From the NCBI GenBank assembly GCA_963281155.1, contig CAUJLY010000006.1, positions 5,208,001 to 5,272,000 on the forward strand: 64,000 nucleotides of DNA, read 5' to 3'. The translations under genes and the position numbers were made by a program. The notes below the pieces were generated by a model, which was given only the letters and a program-made list of their open reading frames with translations, was not told where the DNA came from and did not search any database. Positions 52,096 through 64,000 of this stretch are shown piece after piece; position 1 is the first letter of the stretch, and each line of letters starts with the position of its first letter. Source of the stretch: Rhabditophanes sp. KR3021 (Eukaryota; Nematoda; Chromadorea; Rhabditida; Alloionematidae).

Positions 52096-55000
52096 ATGGT
52101 ACTTTCTTGTTGTATCTTCTTTATGATGCTTGCTCATGTGGGTAAAGTGGCTGGTCTAAAAGAACTACATATTGGTGGTGTTTTCCCAATGGAAGCTGGG
52201 ACTGGTGGGTGGGCTGGCGGACAAGCGTGTCTTCCAGCTGTTAACATGGCTTTGGAAGATGTCAACAACGATCCGACCATTTTACCAGGATACTCATTAA
52301 TTTTGCACCATCATAACAGCAAGGTAAATTTTATAAAGTTGTTTTAAAATTTCAATTAAATTTTTTAGTGTAAAAGTGGTCTGGCAGCAAAGCAATTATT
52401 TGAATTGTTATATACTCCTCCAGTCAAATTAATTTTATTATCAGGATGCTCGCCAGTAACGACTGTGATTGCCGAAGCAGCACCTGTGTGGAATTTAGTT
52501 GTTCTCTCTTATGGAGCTTCGTCTCCAGCACTATCAAATCGTGCTCGCTTTCCCACTCTATTTAGAACTCATCCTTCAGCTAATATGCATAATCCGACTC
52601 GTGTTAAATTGTTTGAAAAATTTAAATGGAAGAGAATAACAATATTGCAATCGGTTGAAGAAGTCTTTGCGTCGACAGCAAAAGATTTAGAAGAAGAATG
52701 TCGTAGAAAGGATATTCGTGTGGATCGACAGAGTTTTTTCGGGGATCCAACAGATTCAGTTAAAACTCTGGTACGCCAAGATGCTCGTATAATTGTTGGT
52801 TTATTCTATGTAACTGAAGCAAGGCGTGTCTTATGTCAAGTAAGTTTCACTTATTTTTATGTTATTTACTGTTTTTAAAGGCATACAAGCATGGCTTATA
52901 TGGCCGTAAATATGTGTGGTTTTTGATTGGATGGTATGCCGACAATTGGTATATACCTATTAGAGAAGAACAAATAAACTGTACAGCGCAGCAGATGCAG
53001 GAAGCTGCTCAATATCATTTTACTACAGAAAGTATTATGCTTCGGAAAGATAACAAGAAAGCAATCAGTGGATTGACTGGACCAAAATTTTTAGAGCGAT
53101 TAAAAAGTGTTTTGGAAACAACTCCGTCTGAGACAGGAGGTTTTCCAGAAGCGCCACTTGCCTATGACGCAGTATGGCAAGTTCAAGTAATTCCATTTAA
53201 TTTATTTTCTTATTTGTTAGGGCTTTGGCGTTAGCATTAAAATGTACATTAAATAGAATTGGCAATTCAAATATTTTTGATGACTTTACATACAACAACA
53301 CCCATGTTGCAAGCCAAATTTTTGAATGCATTAAAAACACTGAGTTCCAGGGAGTTTCAGGGAAAGTAATGTTTTCGGATTTGGGTGATCGTATAGCAAG
53401 AACTCAAATTGAACAGATGCAAAACGGAAAATATGTTATCGCCGGATATTATGACGCTACAACGCATAGCTTAGAATGGCATAATAAAGAAAAGTGGTAT
53501 GGCAAAAGTCCACCACCCGACTCGACTATCATTAAAAAATCATTGCAAAAAGTAAATGCATTGCTTTATGTGGTTGTTTCATTCCTAGCCTTTATTTTGA
53601 TTATTGCCTCAATTTGTTTAATGATATTCAACAAAAAATATGCCTACCGAAGTATAATAATTCAATCCCAGCCAGGATGTAACAATCTCCTCATAATTGG
53701 ATGTATAATGTGTGCGTCCAGCTTGTTTCTGATAGGATTACCAACTGGAGGAATGACTATTTCCCACAGTCTATTTCCATGCTTTTGCTATCTTAAAATC
53801 ACTTTAATCATGATTGGATTTTCATTTGCGTACGGATCAATGTTTGCAAAAGTTTGGGTTGTTCACAGGATTGGAGTTAATGAAAATCAAAAGATTGCTC
53901 TTGACGATGAAGGAAAATCAGAGGTTAGTTTACTTAAATATAATGACAAATACTGGCAAACAATTTTTAACATTAATATTTAATATTTTCACCCATAACA
54001 TATATTAGGCAAATTGGCCGTGGTCTAATATTCGTCTTTTAATAACAACAATGATTGGAAGACAAGCGTTTGCTCAAGCAGCAATTAGAAAAATTTCATT
54101 AAATACTAACCCACCTCGATCACTTCAGCAACAGCACAGTCAGCTTAATCAGGTTATAAGTTGTTTCCTTTACAAGTGTTTACTTTTCGTTTTATATTTT
54201 TTGTTTTTCTTTTGTTGTTACTTGAGTTATTGTTTCTTATGTTAAGCATGATTCATTTTTAATTTGCATGAAAAAATTACCTTTTTTGTTTTGTACTAAT
54301 AATTATTTTGCGCTGATTATTTTAGCCAATTCCAAGCATCAAATTCCAATCCATTGTGGCAACCTTAGTAGGAATAGATATATTAATTTTACTTGTGTGG
54401 ATCATCGTAGATCCTCTGAAGCGGTTTGAGCAATATTTTTTATTACAAGCACCCGCAGAAGGAACGCAAGAAGATGTAAAATTGCTACCTGTATTAGAGT
54501 TATGCGAATCAAATCAGCATGAAGTCTGGATTTCAGTTATCCTGGGATATAAATGTCTGTTACTAGTGTTCGGTATTTTTATGGCTTATGAATCACGGAA
54601 GTTAAAGTTGCGGTATATAAATGATTCAAGACTAGCTGGAATGTCGATTTTCAATGTTGCTATATTATCCTTATTTACGGCTCCGGTAGTTTGCTTTTTA
54701 ATTAGAACACAACCGGATGAAAACTTTGCATTTGTCAGTGTAACAGGTAATCTATTTTAACTGAAGCTTTAATATGTTTTAATGGTCTTTAGTTATTTTA
54801 TGCATAATCATAAGTCTGGGATTAGTCTTTTTCCCCAAAATAAGATATGTATACAGAGTATCAGCTGCGGATGATGAAACGACATTTAACAACATGTCAA
54901 TAAAAGGAACATTTTCACACCCTGAACAATTGGCATTTGAAAATTTTGTGAAAGAAAACCTGGATCTTAAAAAACAGATTGAAATTGTAAGTAATCACAA

Positions 55001-55291
55001 TAAATATATATAATTGCAATGTCATTTTAGAAAGAACAAAAGGTCAAAGAATGTCAAATGGTTTTAACAAGAAGAAAAAAGCATTTAGGCTCGATGTCAA
55101 GTAATGATCAATTATCTTCAACGTGTATAAAATGTATAGACGATAAAAACAGCCTTTCCAAATATTCCGAAGATGACTATTTTTTGACTTCTTCACCAGT
55201 AACTTTTATAACAACAGCGTTCATGGAAACGCAACATACAGAAAATAGTTATGATAATTGTTCCCTTCAATCTTCGGAAATTATATTATAA
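52096..55291 (+). CDS. gbb-1: GABA-B receptor subunit 1 (class C GPCR)
   Basis: Eight exons, 52096-52323, 52369-52839, 52881-53176, 53221-53923, 54009-54152, 54326-54746, 54793-54986 and 55031-55291, encode about 905 residues. GABA-B R1 is the ligand-binding half of the metabotropic GABA receptor, coupled to Gi/o. A signal peptide (residues 1-20) precedes the Venus-flytrap domain. Hallmarks are [38 protein letters not shown] (with the GABA-contacting Ser), and [10 protein letters not shown]. Seven TM segments run from about 455 to 800, and a coiled coil follows ([18 protein letters not shown]) for pairing with R2. The third intron uses a GC donor; this is the only way to give tgg-gct-ttg (AVWALALALK). 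Intracellular loop 2 is enlarged by a separate 48-residue exon. The exact start within the first exon is uncertain. AATAAA lies at 55369. Confidence 0.93.
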
Positions 55292-56078
55292 TTTATTTAT
55301 ACATGAAAATTATTTCCAATATCTTTATAAACTCCTAAAACAATTGATGTCCATAATTATTAAACTGCAATAAAAATTATATTTTAGTTAAGTAATTATT
55401 GAACAGTAGCTCAGTTTATGCCAATTCCTGCAGAATTTAAATATCAACCTTAACCACAAACATTGTTACTATTAGCCATAGTTCTTCTTTATTTATGTAT
55501 GAATTCTTTGAAGCAGATACAACTTTTAATACTACAACTAGATAGATTATCAAAAAGTATTTTTTAACCTCCTTTTAGTGACTTTATCACCTCAAATATT
55601 CTTACTCTTCTTATACAGTCAACATCCCAAAATGATGATTAAGATTTAAGGAGCAATACTCCATCTTGAATATAATTCCAAGATGAATTTAATGACTCAG
55701 CTATTCCTTTAAGTGGTTAAATCGAATACCACTATGACTCCGATTTAAATGCAAAATTTTGTTTTTACCTTGAGCTTATTCTATGCATGAAGATATCGCA
55801 AATATAGCATAGTAGTTGTGCAAAATAGTGATGATCGCTGCTGTGAAGTTGGCCAAACTGAATTTTTCTATCTTTAAGGAACTCAATATTTAAAAGCTCG
55901 TTCATTCAACATAGATATATAATTAAACAGATAGAACTTAATTAATTTTTGTTTAATATTAATAAATTATAAAACAATTTGGGCTTTGTGAAAGTAAAAG
56001 AATATAGATAATTTTATATTGATATATTATATTAATTTATTATTTGGCTATTTATATACTATCTGATAAGCTTGCTGG
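55292..56078. other. Intergenic between convergent GABA-B R1 and chitin synthase genes
   Basis: AT-rich 3' flanks. AATAAA (plus strand, 55369) and TTTATT (the minus-strand poly(A) signal, about 56036) are consistent with the ends of the two genes. No gene seen. Confidence 0.5.
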
Positions 56079-59000
56079 TTATTGGTGTTGTGAAGAAGGT
56101 GTTGAATTTGTTGATCTTCCATTTTGATTACCATCTTGCGGGAAAATTCGATCTAATCGTTCAAGGCGTCGTTGCGCAGGCCCACGACTATTTGATGTTT
56201 CATTGTCTTGGAGATGGGATACAAGCAACTTTTCTTGTCGTTTGTCCAATGTTGCAAAGTGGGAATCTCTTCGTTGTTCCAATGCCCGAATTGTTCCTTT
56301 TCTTAGAGTCAAACGTTTTTCTCTATTACTGAATCCCATTACTTCATCGCAACCCTGTTCACTAGATAAAGCAAAGAATCGTTTTTTAAAAGCTGCATCC
56401 AATGTTTCGGTCTTGCGTTTCATTACCGATTTTCTTGAAGATTCCAAGTTTTGCACCACCCTGCGTCTGCTTATTCCTTTCTCTTCCGATAAGGGCAGTT
56501 GCTCAACTTCATCAACGCCCTTTATAGCCTGAAGTTCACGAGCAATTTCCACTGCGTTTTGAACAACCAAATCATCTTCAGTAAGCCTATCCAAGGGTTT
56601 CCTAAAGCAAAACAATTCAGTTGATGCAATGATATGAGCCAATGTTCCGAATCTGTGCATTAACATGGCGAAAAATTGAATTGACAAAATAGACATGTAA
56701 AAAAGCAAGAAAACAAGTCCAATTGGTTCAAGTTGTAATCTTGTAACAACCCATATTTCTTTTCTTACATCAGTATTACAAGGGGTAATTGTATGATTAT
56801 ATTTTGGTCCAAAAGGCCACTCAATGTGTAAGCAGTCTTTCTGCATTTGTAAAACCAAAACCACGATAATAAACACTACATTCAACATGAAAAACATTGA
56901 AGCTGTTCTGTTTCTCAAGTCTAGCAGCCCTTTCTTAAGTCTTTCTTGTTCTTTTGGATCAACAGCGATAGGATGAAGGTATTTAGAAATAACATCATTC
57001 CAGAATATTTCTTCCTCATTTTCCAATGGCTCTCTTTCAGCTCTTCTCAATTGAGAGGATGTAAGCCATGCATCATCATCTTGTTTTTTCCACTTACGGT
57101 TTCTTCTGGCTGCTTGAGACTGCCGTTGAATGTCTTTGTCATCTTCTTTGTCTGCTGGTTCGTCCTCATCATTATCGTTGTATTTAGACCCATTTTCCTT
57201 TTTACCAGCATAACTTGCCGTCATCTCATTATTGTTATTATTTTTCTTTTCTAGGTTATCAAGTTTTCTGTTGATTTCATGCAAAGTTTCGTTAATCTTC
57301 CACATTTGAGGACTCACTTTATCCTTATCCGCCCCATAGCAGCACATCATATTACAAAAATCTGCACAAGTACCTTGAAAGCCCTCTTCGTTCTTTTCCT
57401 TAGTTGCTTCACTAGAAGGATCTTCACGAGTACCCCATGATACGGAGTTTACATTACAAATGGAGTAGATTGGCAATAACATGTACATACAAGGAATCAG
57501 CAAGAAATATAGAATTCCGAAGATTACGCACTTAAATTCCAATGGATGCAAAATCGCAGCAGTCAAAACACTAAAATAACATACTAATTGTATCATGTAA
57601 TTAAAAATATAAAATACCTTGCAATAACAAAGAACAAGAACATTGAATGGGGTGAAAATATACCATCTTTTTGAATTTGAAGTGATGTACCTACAACTAC
57701 TGCTGTCATTAGCATGCCAAATAAGCACCCAATAATTTCTCCTAACAACAGTTGTTTTTTTTGTGGGAACGTCAGGCATACAATTGAAAATATGGCAACA
57801 GGGATAAATACGATAATAAGTGAAAAAATCATTTCAATATTAAATGAAATCGATATAGCTCCTACAACCATCAAGAAAATTGATCCAGGTCCAAGTATGG
57901 ATGAAAGTAGCATGACACATTGGTAAACAATATACCATATAGAAATACTTTCGTTTACAGAAACCACATTTTTGTAATCTTTCAACAAGTCAAATATATT
58001 AGCAATTGTCGATGGGATCCAACGTCTTCTTTGATTAAAAAACTCATCAAAACCTTCAGGAGCGAATGTTAAAGCATCCGAAGCAGCACAATATTCAACT
58101 CGATATCCTCTTTGTAGCAACAAGGTACATAGCCATCTATCTTCTCCTTGATCGTATTGAATATAATCAATTGGGTTCTCAGATTTCGAAGCGTATTTTC
58201 TAGTTACGTTGTCATCCATTAAGGCATAGGCTCTAAATAAGGAGAAACATCCAGGAGAACACAATACACAACCAATCATATGTTCAGTAGCTTTTTGAAG
58301 CCAATGACCTACTGCATATTCGAATTTTTGATACCATACCATTAAGCCAGACCCGCGTGGATGGATTCTACCACATGCAGCACCGAGTCTTCTATTTTTT
58401 CTCATTAAATCGACTAATAAATGAACACATTGAGGTGAAAAATCAACATCTCCATCCAAAGTCAAAATAAATGTATTTTCCGATATAACTTCCTTTCTCG
58501 CTTGATCCTCAACTTTCATCATTAGTCTATATCCGAGTAAGTAATATAAATACATTACTTGGCTCCAACGTTTACGATGTCTAATCTTATTTTTGTCCTT
58601 TAAGTGAATTAAAAGCCTATTTTTACCAGGCAAGGTATACGTAATACGCCCACCATATGGCGTAGATGTTTTCTTTGGACTCCTTAATTTCATTTGGGTT
58701 TGGTGAACGGCACTAGCAGCTTCATCCATTTTATCTAACAACTGACAGACATACTTATTAGGCACAGGTTCTCCATAGTCATTCTCATCGAAAGCATCGT
58801 CAAAGAAAATATGAGCCTCGAACTCATAGTAGTCTGGGTCAATTACTTTCAAATATTTTTGGGCATTTCTTCTAGCGCTTTGATCTTCATCAAGTCTGAA
58901 CAAAGATTTCAGCATACATGTCATTTCAAGCGGAGTTTCATGCCACATTGTTGCACATGAATATATTTTTGTGATGGCATCAGCAGGACTTGCATTTTCT

Positions 59001-61856
59001 CTAATTAAACTTGAGTCAGGTTTTGAGGAAGAAATACTATAAACACTTGGAGGGGGTTTGTGACCACCAAATCCAGTGATGGTTTCATATGTTTGATTGC
59101 TATCTTCAGTTTCAAATTCAATATCCTACAAAAGATGACTCGTTAAATATTTTGCGTTATTTTAATTAAGAGAAAACTTTAGTTTTATTTTTTTCCAATT
59201 TTCTTTTGCATACTTGGTATCAATTAATTACGGTGCACATATTTGAGTATAATAAATATTGTTAAATCTTATCTATTCTCTCTTGATATTATATCTAAGA
59301 GATTTAATATTGGAAGCACATAATTCAATACTTGAACAAAGTTAAATAAACGTCTGACCATTACTAGATAAAACCGGTAAGTATTGGAAGTTGTGAAATA
59401 ATTAGTTTAACAATGACCACCTTAAATAAACATTGTCAATTGAATCAAAAGTTATATCCAATTTAAATCATATATATTTTTGAGCGTAAAGTGGTAATAA
59501 TACCAAATTACTCTAATAAATGGTCACCGTTAGAAAGTTTTAAAAGGTTATATGTGTATTTTGTGATATATCCCCATTCACTATAATATATTGTTACTTA
59601 CGATAAGTAAATACTAAAAGTTATCACTCAGCAAAAAGAAAACAAATACACAAATATACATTATTTAGCGTTGTTGTGTGGACTTAGATTTATTTAATTT
59701 TTCGGACAATTATAAAAAAATTGACTTACCTCTGTTCTTATTTTTGCCTTGTCATCACGACGTCTGTTAAATGCTAAAGCTTGATCAACAAATGCAGCGT
59801 TAAAGTATGAAATTATAAATAACTTTTCTGTCTTGGCCAATCTTTCATGTTTGGGATTCCATAAGTGAATCGTGACCCAAATTTGTGCGGCTAACCAACA
59901 TAACCAAATCCACGTTTGCGGTTGTAAATAAAAGTCAATGTCAAATGCGCTAACCGGATCTGCTTGACATTTCCAAAATAGTTCCTTAGCTATTATATTA
60001 GACATGTGACACGAATTTTCAGCTCTTTTTTGGCAAGTCGTTGATAGAAAAAGAACCGTGGCTGGTACAGACAGTGCAATTGGTAGTGCAAATCCCATTC
60101 TTTGCATCATCACTTTACAAGCAAATTTGGAACTATGGTAAAACACTATTACAGAAGCGATTTGAATTAAAGCGATCCATAATGCATCATATTGACTGGT
60201 AAATAAGTTTAATTGAACATAATCATCATAAATTAAATAGGGATTAATTTCTTCCTCTTCGGGTTCAACTTCTATTTTATCGTTAATATGAACTCTTCTT
60301 TTCTTTCTTATTAATTTTGCCGTTTCAGCCTCAATATCAGCATTACGGATGTGGACGCTTCTTTTTCTCCTAACTGACTTTTCAATGTTTTCTTTAGCGG
60401 CCTCATAATCTCCTGTAGCAATAGCTTTTTCGTTTGTCTCAAAAGCTGGCTTGCTTCTTTCAGTAGTTGTCGTGGTTGCAGCTGTAGAAGTAGTACTTTT
60501 GTCGACGAAATCAACATCAGAGTCAGATCCAAACTCATCTAAATCTTCCTCAAAAGTTTCGCTTTCTCCAGCATTACCATTCTTGTTACCGCCTCGTTCA
60601 ACATCTCCACTTTCTCTAATCAATTCTTCCATTCTACTATGAAACTTTTGAATCTGGGTTTCGTTCATATTGAAAGCAGTAATAGTAATAACTTTTTCGC
60701 CGAATGGATCTTTTTGCATAATATCTTTTGTATCAATTCTGGATTGTAAAAACATTAGCATGCATAATACATAAATTCCACATTTCCATAGTGAAACAAC
60801 GACGTATGTTTTGGATCGTTTTTCAGTTAACTTAGATGCGAAAACAGCTAATGATCTCATTGGCGGTAGCATTGAATCTATATGAACGAAATTTTGCCAC
60901 CATCCAACTGATATCATGCACAGAGTTACAGTTATAAGTAATGCTCTACTTCCGATCTCCGGCACTATAATGGGCCACGCCCAAAATCCGAGACTTTGAG
61001 AGAATATGGCTCCTCCATCGACGACAATTAATATCAGAGTTAGTTTGTATGCTTTCCTTGACAACACACTTAGAATTGATGGAATTAGACACAAAGCATT
61101 TGATAACATTGCACCAGTTTCAACAGGGAAATCGGGAAGAATATGAAACACCAAAATACCCATTCCTACTGCATGAATAGATTCGATAAAAAGTACAACA
61201 AAAAATTGCAGCATTGTCGGTCTTCTGACATTTCTAAATAAGGTTCGGTGGAAAGAACGAATAAAACACAACAGTTCGGGTGCACATAAAGACAGCAATA
61301 CAGCCCAAATCCACTTTGAAACATGTTTTGGAGAAATAAAAACAGATGTATTAGATCCCTCTAAATAAATTGTATTTTTATCAGACAATGTATGAGATAT
61401 TTTAAATTTACCTGGGATAATATCACCACAAATACTCATATTTTTACCAGCATAACCGATTGCCGATGTCATCAACAGAAATGTACTCTTGGAAACAACA
61501 GCACTTCCCAGTGTCAACAAAAATAACACGAAAAAGGCAGAAATTTTAAGAGCTTGCAAGCTCAAATCATGCCAAAATCCTTTCCCATTCTGGTCTGGTC
61601 GTGGTGGTAATAACCGAAATATGTCCCACGCTTTATTTTCACTAGCCAGAGAAATACTTTCTTCACCAACAACATGGGCATCTTGAGAAAATTTTCTCAA
61701 ATTAAAATGATTGGCACTCAAATATTGTTCATTGGATTGAGGATGATGGTCAGATGAATTGATGTTTGGAACACCATAAACATGCTCTGAGTTAGAATCA
61801 CCGCCGCGCCTATCTAAATCCATATAGGCTGATTCGGCGTGATTGTAGGATGTCAT
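56079..61856 (-). CDS. chs: Chitin synthase
   Basis: Three exons, 61856-59730, 59125-57618 and 57570-56079 (introns of 604 and 47 nt), encode about 1,708 residues. The enzyme polymerises UDP-GlcNAc into chitin at the plasma membrane. In nematodes the chitin goes to the eggshell or pharyngeal lining. An N-terminal multi-span region (residues of about 90-690) contains an acidic, Thr-rich loop. The metazoan signature CATMWHET is at about 762. The GT2 catalytic core has LDGDVDF, the EDR motif (QGEDRWLC, about 1036) and QRRRW (about 1074). After a five-span block comes the SWGTREDPS motif (about 1255). Two more spans and a charged tail with SRRRVVQNLE and other basic segments follow. It is longer than typical insect enzymes (about 1,560), mainly through the N-terminal loop. 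Confidence 0.95.
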
Positions 61857-64000
61857 CAGCTATATATACTTTATTACCCTTTCTTGCTTTATATTATTAA
61901 AATAATGAATAATTAAATAAATAAGTTAATTAGTATTATAGTTTAGTATATAAAAATAAATACCTTTCAAAAGCTAAAATAAATTAATAATAAATAATAA
62001 TAATTCTTGTCTTAGAGTTTCAATATATGGTGTAAATTATATGAGTGACCGAATAATAAAGATTGTATGTAAAGCTAAATGGATATTTAAAATTTTAGAA
62101 TATAATATTGACAATTCATAACGACGCACAAATACTTACACGATTAGGGTTATATGTTTAACGTTAAAATAGAGCTGATCTGAGGATTTACGAGAAACAA
62201 AAAGGTTCTCTAACGGACTCAACTTCATATTTGTTTCACAAGTGACATATGGTGTGCGATACACGAGCTACTAACTTTTTCTTTGGAAAAAATCAAAGAT
62301 AATGTCCAAGAGAATGAAGTCAAATTAATAAGCGTATGCTGGCTTTTGACAGGTTAGGCAGAAATGTAACCTATGGCTCGAGGTAAATACTAGCTTATGT
62401 GATATTTATTAACAGTTTGTCAGGCTTCAAAATGATCTAGCCTGCTACAAAATTATTAGATTGGACAATAAGTAAGTCATATATAATAATAAAAGCAAAG
62501 CAACAATGAGAAATGCGAACGTAGCTCCTTGACACTGCCTTCTTTCAGTAGTCATCAGATCTAAGTTACCACCCTAAAAGATAGTCGTAAATTCATTTAA
62601 ACCCCAGTCTAAATGAATTCTGTATTACCATGAGGTTAAAGAGGTTGTTAGTTAAATTAAGAAAGGAAAATGACCAGTCTAAAAAGTCTTGAAGAATTTT
62701 CGCTAAATACTAACAATCTTAATAAAGGAGAACCCGACCCTCTTACTGGATACATTTTGTTATTGAGAAATTTTAGACGATTAGTTTGAAAGCGTAACAT
62801 TGACTTTCTCACCTTCTAAATTTGAACAAATTAATTTCATTGTGCTTTGTATTTTGATTAAATAAGTATATGCATTACCATTATATTTAATCAGACCAAA
62901 TTGTGAATTAAAGTGTTGTAAAATTGATAAACCTTAGATAAGTGCAAAGAAACAAAATGTTATCCTTAAGTTGTGATAACTTTTTTTAATTGTGCTTCTT
63001 TTGTTAAATAAAGACTTAAATGATTTATCACGATCGGCCTGATGGTAATAATTCAGATGCGTAACTTTGTATTTGTATAATTATAACTTGGTAATTTTAA
63101 TGCTATTATTGGGGTAATTATCACCCGTTAATATAGATGATTTTACCTTTTTACCATAAAATCAGATAAAGTTATGAAATTTAAATTACTAAGTCCAAGC
63201 GAGTATACCTAAATTTTAACTCTCGTAAAATAACAACTTTAAATTAATGTAGTTGTTTGTCAAAATCAGCAATATTGCAAGATACATGTTTTAAATACTT
63301 ATGAAATTGAAGTTTTAAACAATTAAGACTGATAATTTATTACTTATTATGAATGAAATTATAAAATGAATATTAAATTTTTTATAATGGAAAATGTTTA
63401 CTGGGGTATTTAAGCTAGCCAAAAAGTAACTTAGATTTCTTAAAAAATTAGATGATTTAAATATATAGCGGCTACTATTTTAGAGTATATGTTTAAAAAG
63501 TATTCTTAAGCGTTACATTTTATAAGTCACAAAAATAAGTACATCCAATTAACTCAAAATAAAAACTTAACAGTTTGATAAAAAATGTTAGATCTGACAA
63601 TTGTTTAGAACACTTTAGCATATATTTTGAATAACTTGAAGAATATGAAACCATCTCTTATTACATCCACTTTTAAACATTTACTCGTTAAAAGTATGTC
63701 TATATTTTGATTTAGCAAACAAATAAGTAGCATCCAGAAAATGAATTTGGAATGAATGGGTGTGAATAATAGTTTATTTTTAATATTTCATACTTGATAA
63801 CAAAATTTTGAAATGATTAAGTGTTGAATAAAAGCTCCGATTTTATGTAACTTGTTGGACCGTAGAAAAATATTATAGGGGATGAAAAGATAGTTGTTAG
63901 TTGAAAGGGCTCTCGCTGATTCTTATTTCGATCCAAATCAAATTGTCACATCAAGTTTCAATAAAAATGTCTTTTGCTGAATTATGCTACCTTTAAGCGT
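61857..64000. other. 5' flank of chitin synthase
   Basis: No gene seen to the window end. The region upstream of the start codon (minus strand reads ATATAG then CTG-ATG) should hold the promoter and any untranslated first exon. Confidence 0.4.

Noticed and set aside
53177..53187. GT donor at CAA/GTAATT for the third GABA-B intron
   Set aside because: It gives a frame shift and loses the conserved WALALAL sequence; the GC donor fits.

Overview
This is a 64-kb eukaryotic window, very AT-rich outside exons, with compact spliced genes. Protein content points to a nematode. The front-end fatty-acid desaturase is closest in layout to the FAT-3/FAT-4 type, the globin has the nematode heme-pocket pattern (Gln at the apparent E7 position, His at F8), and there is an FMRFamide-receptor-like GPCR and a chitin synthase. 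About half of the start codons follow a 3'-splice-site-like TTTTAG/TTACAG within about 30 bases, as expected for spliced-leader trans-splicing, although 5'UTR introns would look the same. Species cannot be named from sequence alone. Of 31 introns that I could place, 20 are 41-52 nt long and 27 end in TAG rather than CAG.

Left part (0-18 kb): the end of a possible SPEC3/Stum-like membrane protein; ATG4 (autophagy protease) with an unusual N-terminal membrane segment; an RBBP6-type ubiquitin ligase; WDR59 of GATOR2 (amino-acid sensing to mTORC1); convergent to WDR59, a membrane-anchored glutaredoxin; a 12-TM otopetrin-like protein; and, after a 3.3-kb empty stretch, a cytochrome-b5-fused PUFA desaturase.

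Middle (18-38 kb): a short unrecognised spliced ORF or gene remnant; a possible MITE; an alpha-arrestin; TSG101 followed 134 bp later by Rac (same strand, operon-like spacing); an adiponectin-receptor-type PAQR protein; the Mot1/BTAF1 TBP-removing ATPase; and an unrecognised, probably acylated acidic protein whose reading frame continues for 35 codons beyond its TAG stop.

Right part (38-64 kb): a 7-kb gene desert, then a neuropeptide-type GPCR, a nematode globin, a 4.7-kb gap, the GABA-B receptor subunit 1 gene (eight exons, one GC-AG intron) and a 1,708-residue chitin synthase on the minus strand.

The genes are mostly independent housekeeping or neuronal genes. Loose themes are membrane trafficking and lysosomal signalling (ATG4, WDR59, TSG101, arrestin) and membrane lipid composition (desaturase, PAQR). 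No CRISPR array, prokaryotic operon, rRNA or tRNA gene was seen, and no clearly new biological system. The best leads are the splice and trans-splice architecture, the TAG readthrough candidate, the ATG4 membrane anchor and the receptor loop insertion.
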